From: Paraescarpia echinospica
Taxonomy: Eukaryota; Annelida; Polychaeta; Sabellida; Siboglinidae
Length of the DNA stretch: 64,000 bases
Direction: 5' to 3'
NCBI GenBank assembly: GCA_020002185.1
Contig: CM034536.1
Span: 13,488,511-13,552,510, forward strand
In this document: piece by piece, positions 59,206 to 64,000 of the stretch
How the letters are laid out: each line of letters starts with the position of its first letter
Position numbering within the stretch: the first letter of the stretch is position 1
Translations under genes and position numbers: made by a program
The notes under the pieces: model-generated
The model's input: only the letters and a program-made list of their open reading frames with translations
The model's database searches: none
Told to the model about the DNA's origin: nothing

Positions 59206-61019
59206 ATTTCTACCAAATACACACTAGATTCAAAGCTTCGTGGTGAAACAACATCGAAAGGTCCACCTGAATTATCAGACTTTACAGTGTTCTGGTATCC
59301 TGTTGCTCATATGTGAAATGCATAAATCGCTTGCCAGTCATGTCTGCTGAGACGGCTGTACTCAGGAACCACAGGAACCAAAGAAAATTGGTGCACACCC
59401 CTGTACGCTTGTTGGAACACAAAATTGGATATATTTCCATGTCTCAAATATTAATTTTGCTAAGCGTACTGTACGCTTAAGAGAAAGAATACGGTACATA
59501 ACTTGTCCTTAAAGAGAGGTTGTCTGTTAGTCGTTTTGTATTGATTGATATTGTATTGCTTGCCAAATTGCACATAATAAGCCTGAAACAGTGTTCACAG
59601 TTTGGTTTTTCTTTCATGAAATGTAATCATAATATTCACATCATAAACACCTCTGTTGGCAATATATATTGGATGCCGGTTGGGTTAAAGGTATTTGATG
59701 TTCAGCAGGTTCCCACATTCAAAACAACCAATTCAGCAAACTGTCAGTTAATTAATAATAACCACACTGGCTGATTTTAGGTAAAGGAATTAACAGAGCT
59801 TTAGTACTAGAATAAGTATGTAGAACATCTACCCAGGATTAATGACCCCAAAAAAACTGCTTGCAATTTGAAGGTATCGCCCACAAAATGTAAACAGAGT
59901 GCTACAGTGGATAAAGACACACCTTGGTTGACTAATCAGTACAGACAGTACATGTTTACTGTGACAACATTCTAACTGTCACTCATCTTGAAGCCCCGCC
60001 CCTTGCCTGGTCTGTGAGAGCTATATTATGGATGTGTACTGACCAACAAGGTTGGCTTTAATAAGCAATGAATGGTTGACTTTAAATGTTTCCGTTTTCA
60101 TTTCGACCCATTTGGGCGGTCAGTGTAAGTTAGACTATATTATGTAGTTTATACTGCATTTATACATGATTTTACAATTTAAATACAATCAGACCCATGT
60201 AGTATCTTATAGTTATCTGCCGCTAAGTAGGGTAACTTTGTCATTACCCCATGGCCAAATATGCAAGTCATACAGCTGACCCCAGTGTTTCACAACAAAC
60301 AATAAGCAGTGTACCTGTGTGCCCTTGTCATGTTATGGCAGCATTGGTGTGTCAGTGATCCCCAGGTGGCAGCACGGGGTGGTGCTACAGGTGATCCCCA
60401 AGTGGCAGCACAGGATGGTGCTATTTTAGCAAGCATTGCAGTCACTGGGTGGCAGCATGGGATGTGTGGTATGTAGCAGTCATTTGGAAGATAGGTGTTA
60501 AAATCTCACAAGAACATAATAAGTTCATGAAATTATTGCTTTTAGAAACTAGTTTTGTTGATGGTTCTGTGTCGTTTATTAAATTGTAGCTATTTCACTG
60601 GTACATATGGCCGACACTTGATTGTACACAATATTATATTACGTCGACATCATCGTTGTATGTATTTAACCTGATGATATTTTGGTCTAAAACTTGTGAA
60701 TGGTACCTGAATTGTTTGTACAAACCTGGTATTGGCTCTTTTGATGCCTTCTGTTCAACCAACAATTAGGGAACTGAAGCTGTTCTTTTGACACTGTGTA
60801 ATGTATGAAATGGCTCATCCATGGAATACTTCCTTGCTGCACCCACTGGTGTTTGATGTCGGATCTGGGAAGAAGGTTTTATCCACTCTGTTGACTTGAT
60901 TTCGTTATCTTATATACTTGCATCGATATAGTCACACCAGTTTTATCTTGATCACTTACAAACCAGTAACAAGTGTACATCTTTTCAAACGCTTAAAGGA
61001 ACACTGTCTGTTCTCATAG
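59206..61019. other. Non-coding with DR1 fragment and small tandem repeat
   Basis: A DR1-type fragment lies at 59530-59760 (ttgcttgccaaattgcacat, aataagcc, gttcccacattcaaaaca, attcagcaaactgt). A 41-bp unit (gtgatccccaggtggcagca and following) occurs about 2.5 times at 60355-60475. No exon supported. Confidence 0.5.
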
Positions 61020-61320
61020 GTAATCACTAGCAAGAAATTTGCTGAATAAGTTGTACTTAGTCCCACTTTTGGTAAGGAGCGAGGAACAAGCCAAGTATTA
61101 ATGACAGTAAGCAGTAAGTGTCAATATTGGTTGTTTGCAAATTGAATATTTTGTATATAATTTAACATTGCATGGGTGCAGCTGTCAAATTGCAAAAACT
61201 ATTTCAGGCTGATTAAACACAATTTGGCAGATATATATATATATATATATATAATATGCATTCTAGTATTAAGAACAATAAATAAATGTTTAAATGAGGA
61301 ACAGTCATCGTACATTTGAT
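61020..61320. repeat. DR1 dispersed repeat copy
   Basis: tttgctgaataagttgtact, tagtcccactttt, ttgaatattttgtatataat, ttcaggctgattaaacacaa and tttggcag follow the family order, then an (AT)n run (61231-61254), then ctagtattaagaac and aaatgaggaacag. Confidence 0.6.
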
Positions 61321-61417
61321 TGCATTTGCTATCTGCTATATTAAAATATAATTAAGTAGCAAATTTGGCAACACAACATTTTGATTATTGATTTATTATT
61401 AATAGAAGCACACACAC

Positions 61418-61832
61418 AGGTGAATCCTAACAATGTGCGTTCAGAAAACAGGTGAATCCTAACAATGTGCGTTCAGAAACAGGTGAATCCTAACAATGTG
61501 CGTTCAGAAACAGGTGAATCCTAACAATGTGCGTTCAGAAAACAGGTGAATCCTAACAATGTGCGTTCAGAAACAGGTGAATCCTAACAATGTGCATTCA
61601 GAAACAGGTGATTCCTAACAATGTGCGTTCAGAAAACAGGTGAATCCTAACAATGTGCGTTCAGAAACAGGTGAATCCTAACAATGTGCGTTCAGAAAAC
61701 AGGTGAATCATAACAATGTACGTTCAGAAACAGGTGAATCCTAACAATGTGCGTTCAGAAAACAGGTGAATCATAACAATGTGCGTTCAGAAACAGGTGA
61801 ATCCTAACAATGTGCGTTCAGAAACAGGTGCA
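61418..61832. repeat. 31/32-bp minisatellite, 13 copies
   Basis: The unit cagaaacaggtgaatcctaa plus caatgtgcgtt repeats. Some units carry one extra A (gaaaaca). gtgcgt/gtgcat/gtacgt are the main changes. Confidence 0.96.
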
Positions 61833-61835
61833 ATG

Positions 61836-62759
61836 GAAAGATTGATCCGGATCAGTTGAATGTCGTGTTTTATTTAATACCCATCACACTTCACTAATGG
61901 ACGCTGTATGTGGCACAGTGGGTATGTGGTCACAAAGTCAATTATTCGATATGTAAGTGGGTTTTACATGTGTAGAAAAAACTTGGTATGCTTATTCGCA
62001 ACTATGTAATTGATGAATTACAGTCGGATGAAATAGAACCTGTCTTGAGAGACCACCCCTTCTGTAGAGCCAGTGTTCTCCCAAGACAAGTGCCCCCCTG
62101 TAGCAGGTTGCAGGTATATACAATGAGCGTAAAGAGAGGTATCCCATCTGGTGGATAATGAGGCACATTTAGTGTGGTGTATATTCTCTTTGAAGTTGAT
62201 GGGTTCCCACAATCAACACAGCAAGTTGGACAAAGTACGACTGATTCAGAGTGAACTTCCTGTTGATACTATAACCACTTGTGGCTTGAGAGGGTGATTC
62301 CATGTAATGGAACAGACACGGCTGCTTTCATGGTCTATCCTCAGTTTGATTTTTGCTTGTCTGTTCATTTTCAGACTTATTTTACCAACAAATTACACCT
62401 GCCTCTGTCTAAGGTGACGTGTTGGCACTTTTGTACAAATTGTTTATTTTGTAATGGTAAAATCATTAGACAAATTATTGAGTTATTTTTGTTGAGACCC
62501 ACCCAGTTAAACTATGGAAGAACATTGCAAAAGAAGTCTGATACTATATTGCATAGCATAAGTCTGTTCACCAGGTGCAATGATCTCATGATCCGAGTCA
62601 ATCCTTTTTAATGATTTTGGTGAACGAATGCAGTGTTTTTTAATGTTGAACTCAAGTCACATTTTAGTGAAACTATTTACACACTGCCGGTTTGAACATC
62701 AACACACCTGATTTGTGAGGGACAAAATCAATGAAGTTTTAAAGGTCATTGGTGCCCAT
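61836..62759. other. Non-coding, nothing recognised
   Basis: A DR1-type fragment (gggttcccacaatcaacaca, gcaagttggacaaagtacga) lies at 62198-62245. A 110-codon frame at 62279-62611 has no recognised domain. Confidence 0.45.
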
Positions 62760-64000
62760 ACAAGATTTAACAAGATTTAACAAGATTGCCATCCAGAGAA
62801 TTAACTCTAGATGGCAGGTGGACAAGGAAGCCCTTTGTCTTATCGAGAGTCCAACCCTTTTATCTACATATATCCAGCCCTTCTGAGGTATGTGTCAATT
62901 TTATTTTTAAACATATTCACACTACTAGCACCCACACAATCATCAGGTAATCTGTTCCATTCATTCACAGTCCTTTGTGAAAATGAGAACTTTCTCACGT
63001 CTAATCTACACTGCTCCTTTACTAATGTAACTTCATGTCCTCTAGTCTTTCTATCTTTCTTAACTGAAAAAAATATATTTCTATCAATATTTTCATAACC
63101 ATTCAATATTTTAAACACTTCTATCTGATCTCCTCTCAATCTCCTGGTCTCTAGTGTTGTTAAACCACATTCTTTTAGGCATTTTTCATAACTAAGATCC
63201 CTCAGTTTTGGTATCATTTTAGTCGCTCTCCTCTGTACTCTTTCTAGCATATCTATGTCCTTCTTGCGGTATGGCCTCCACGCTTGTATACAATATTCTA
63301 AATGAGGCCTAACTATTGTTTTGTACAGCGGTATTATTAGTTCTTTTTCTTTATATGCTATATTTCGCCTAATCAATTCAAGGATTTGATTTCCCTTTGA
63401 AGCAATTCCACACTACTCTGAAACCTTCATGTCAGCACTAATTGTCAGCCCTAGTCTTTTTCTTTTACAGTAGTACTTAGTACAGTTCCCCCCCATTGTA
63501 TATTCTACATATTCGTTCCCATGTCCTGTGTGAAGGCATTTACATTTCCCAAAATTTAACAACATTTGCCACTTTTCAGACCATTTGATCAACCTGTCAA
63601 GATCATCTTATAAATGCTGTCTATCCCCATCACTTTTAATCCTTCTAAACACTTTTGTATCATCTGCAAATTTCAACACCTTGCTAGCTATATCATCGTC
63701 CAAATCGTTTATATATATTAAGAATAATATAGGTCCCAGTACTGATCCCTGTGGAACCCCACTCAAAACTGATTTCCAGTTTGAAGCCTCCCCATCAACA
63801 ACTACCCGTTGTCTTCTGTCAATCAGCCATTTTTCTATCCAGTTAATTATACCATTTCCTATGCTTTTAGTTTAAGCAGTAATCTCTGATGTGGCACTTT
63901 GTCGAAAGCTTTTCGAAAATCTAAGTAGATGATATCCACTGGTGATCCATCATCTACCCACATAGTGATATCTTCCAAAAAACATAACATATTTGTTAAG
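62760..64000 (-). mobile_element. CR1-like LINE, reverse transcriptase nearly complete, runs off the window
   Basis: Minus-strand translation from the right edge gives VDIIYLDFRKAFDKVPHQRL (motif A, about 63895-63940), WLIDRRQRVVVDG, SGVPQGSVLGPILFLIYIND (63700-63760), VLKFADDTKVF (catalytic FADD, 63645-63672), then an open 170-codon tail (63376-62864) with IIPLYKTIVRPHLEYCIQAW, MLERVQRRATKMI and FSFSQRTVNEWNRLP. This order is standard for CR1/L2-type ORF2. At least three in-frame stops (near 63857, 63610 and 63413), one with a frameshift, make it inactive. The 3' end carries a repeated tail (aagatttaac units, 62762-62786). Confidence 0.93.

Noticed and set aside
62811..63098. + strand ORF of 95 codons
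   Set aside because: Antisense shadow of the CR1-like reverse transcriptase tail.

Overview
The window is animal nuclear DNA: AT-rich, dominated by introns and intergenic sequence, full of degraded non-LTR retrotransposons, tRNA-derived SINEs, cut-and-paste transposon relics and very long minisatellites, with no bacterial-style gene packing. One short exon (22375-22458, + strand) reads as the N-terminal 'KRKG..KRSDGS..SNSF.RQ' segment of a voltage-gated calcium channel beta subunit (CACNB family), and both of its splice boundaries fall at the family's conserved phase-0 positions. Together with the repeat types (SINEs ending in GCGCTATATAAGAACTTACC, CR1-like LINEs, THAP/TTAA elements) this suggests a marine invertebrate, perhaps a mollusc; the species cannot be fixed. 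Much of the window downstream of 22458 is probably intron of that gene, because the next conserved exon (the GSADSY.. segment) was not found.

Layout. 1-299 is an assembly gap. 300-3264 is a 78-bp minisatellite whose left end is lost in the gap. 3.3-10.9 kb is CpG-richer, with two SINEs, a hAT-like relic, a Helitron-like terminus and a cluster of TAGGCCTA octamers. 12.06-13.15 kb is a TTAA-flanked element with a THAP-domain ORF (Kolobok-like) inserted into an older dispersed repeat, here called DR1. 13.4-14.8 kb holds an inverted pair of DR1 copies. 15.3-16.1 kb is a LINE 3' end, followed by a 24-bp perfect inverted repeat. 17.18-18.24 kb is a piggyBac-like non-autonomous element. 18.35-19.34 kb is an inverted array. 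20.5-21.0 kb is a MITE. The calcium channel exon lies between two different 34-bp minisatellites. 26.5-29.1 kb is a 29-bp array. 30.2-31.2 kb has a possible exon and a long-inverted-repeat element. 32.4-33.6 kb has SINEs and a short MITE. 35-41.2 kb carries 17-, 46- and 28-bp arrays, then LINE relics and a possible alternative first exon at 43065-43127. 49.9-51.7 kb is a mosaic of older elements. 54.3-59.2 kb is a run of five arrays, including about 640 bp of (CAGG)n. 61.4-61.8 kb is a 31-bp array. A CR1-like LINE runs off the right edge.

Tandem arrays sum to roughly 16.8 kb, about a quarter of the resolved sequence. Nearly all long ORFs are by-products of these arrays. In almost every array the main variable positions are CG/TG/CA dinucleotides, which looks like decay of methylated CpG. 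No complete gene, tRNA, rRNA or CRISPR array was seen.
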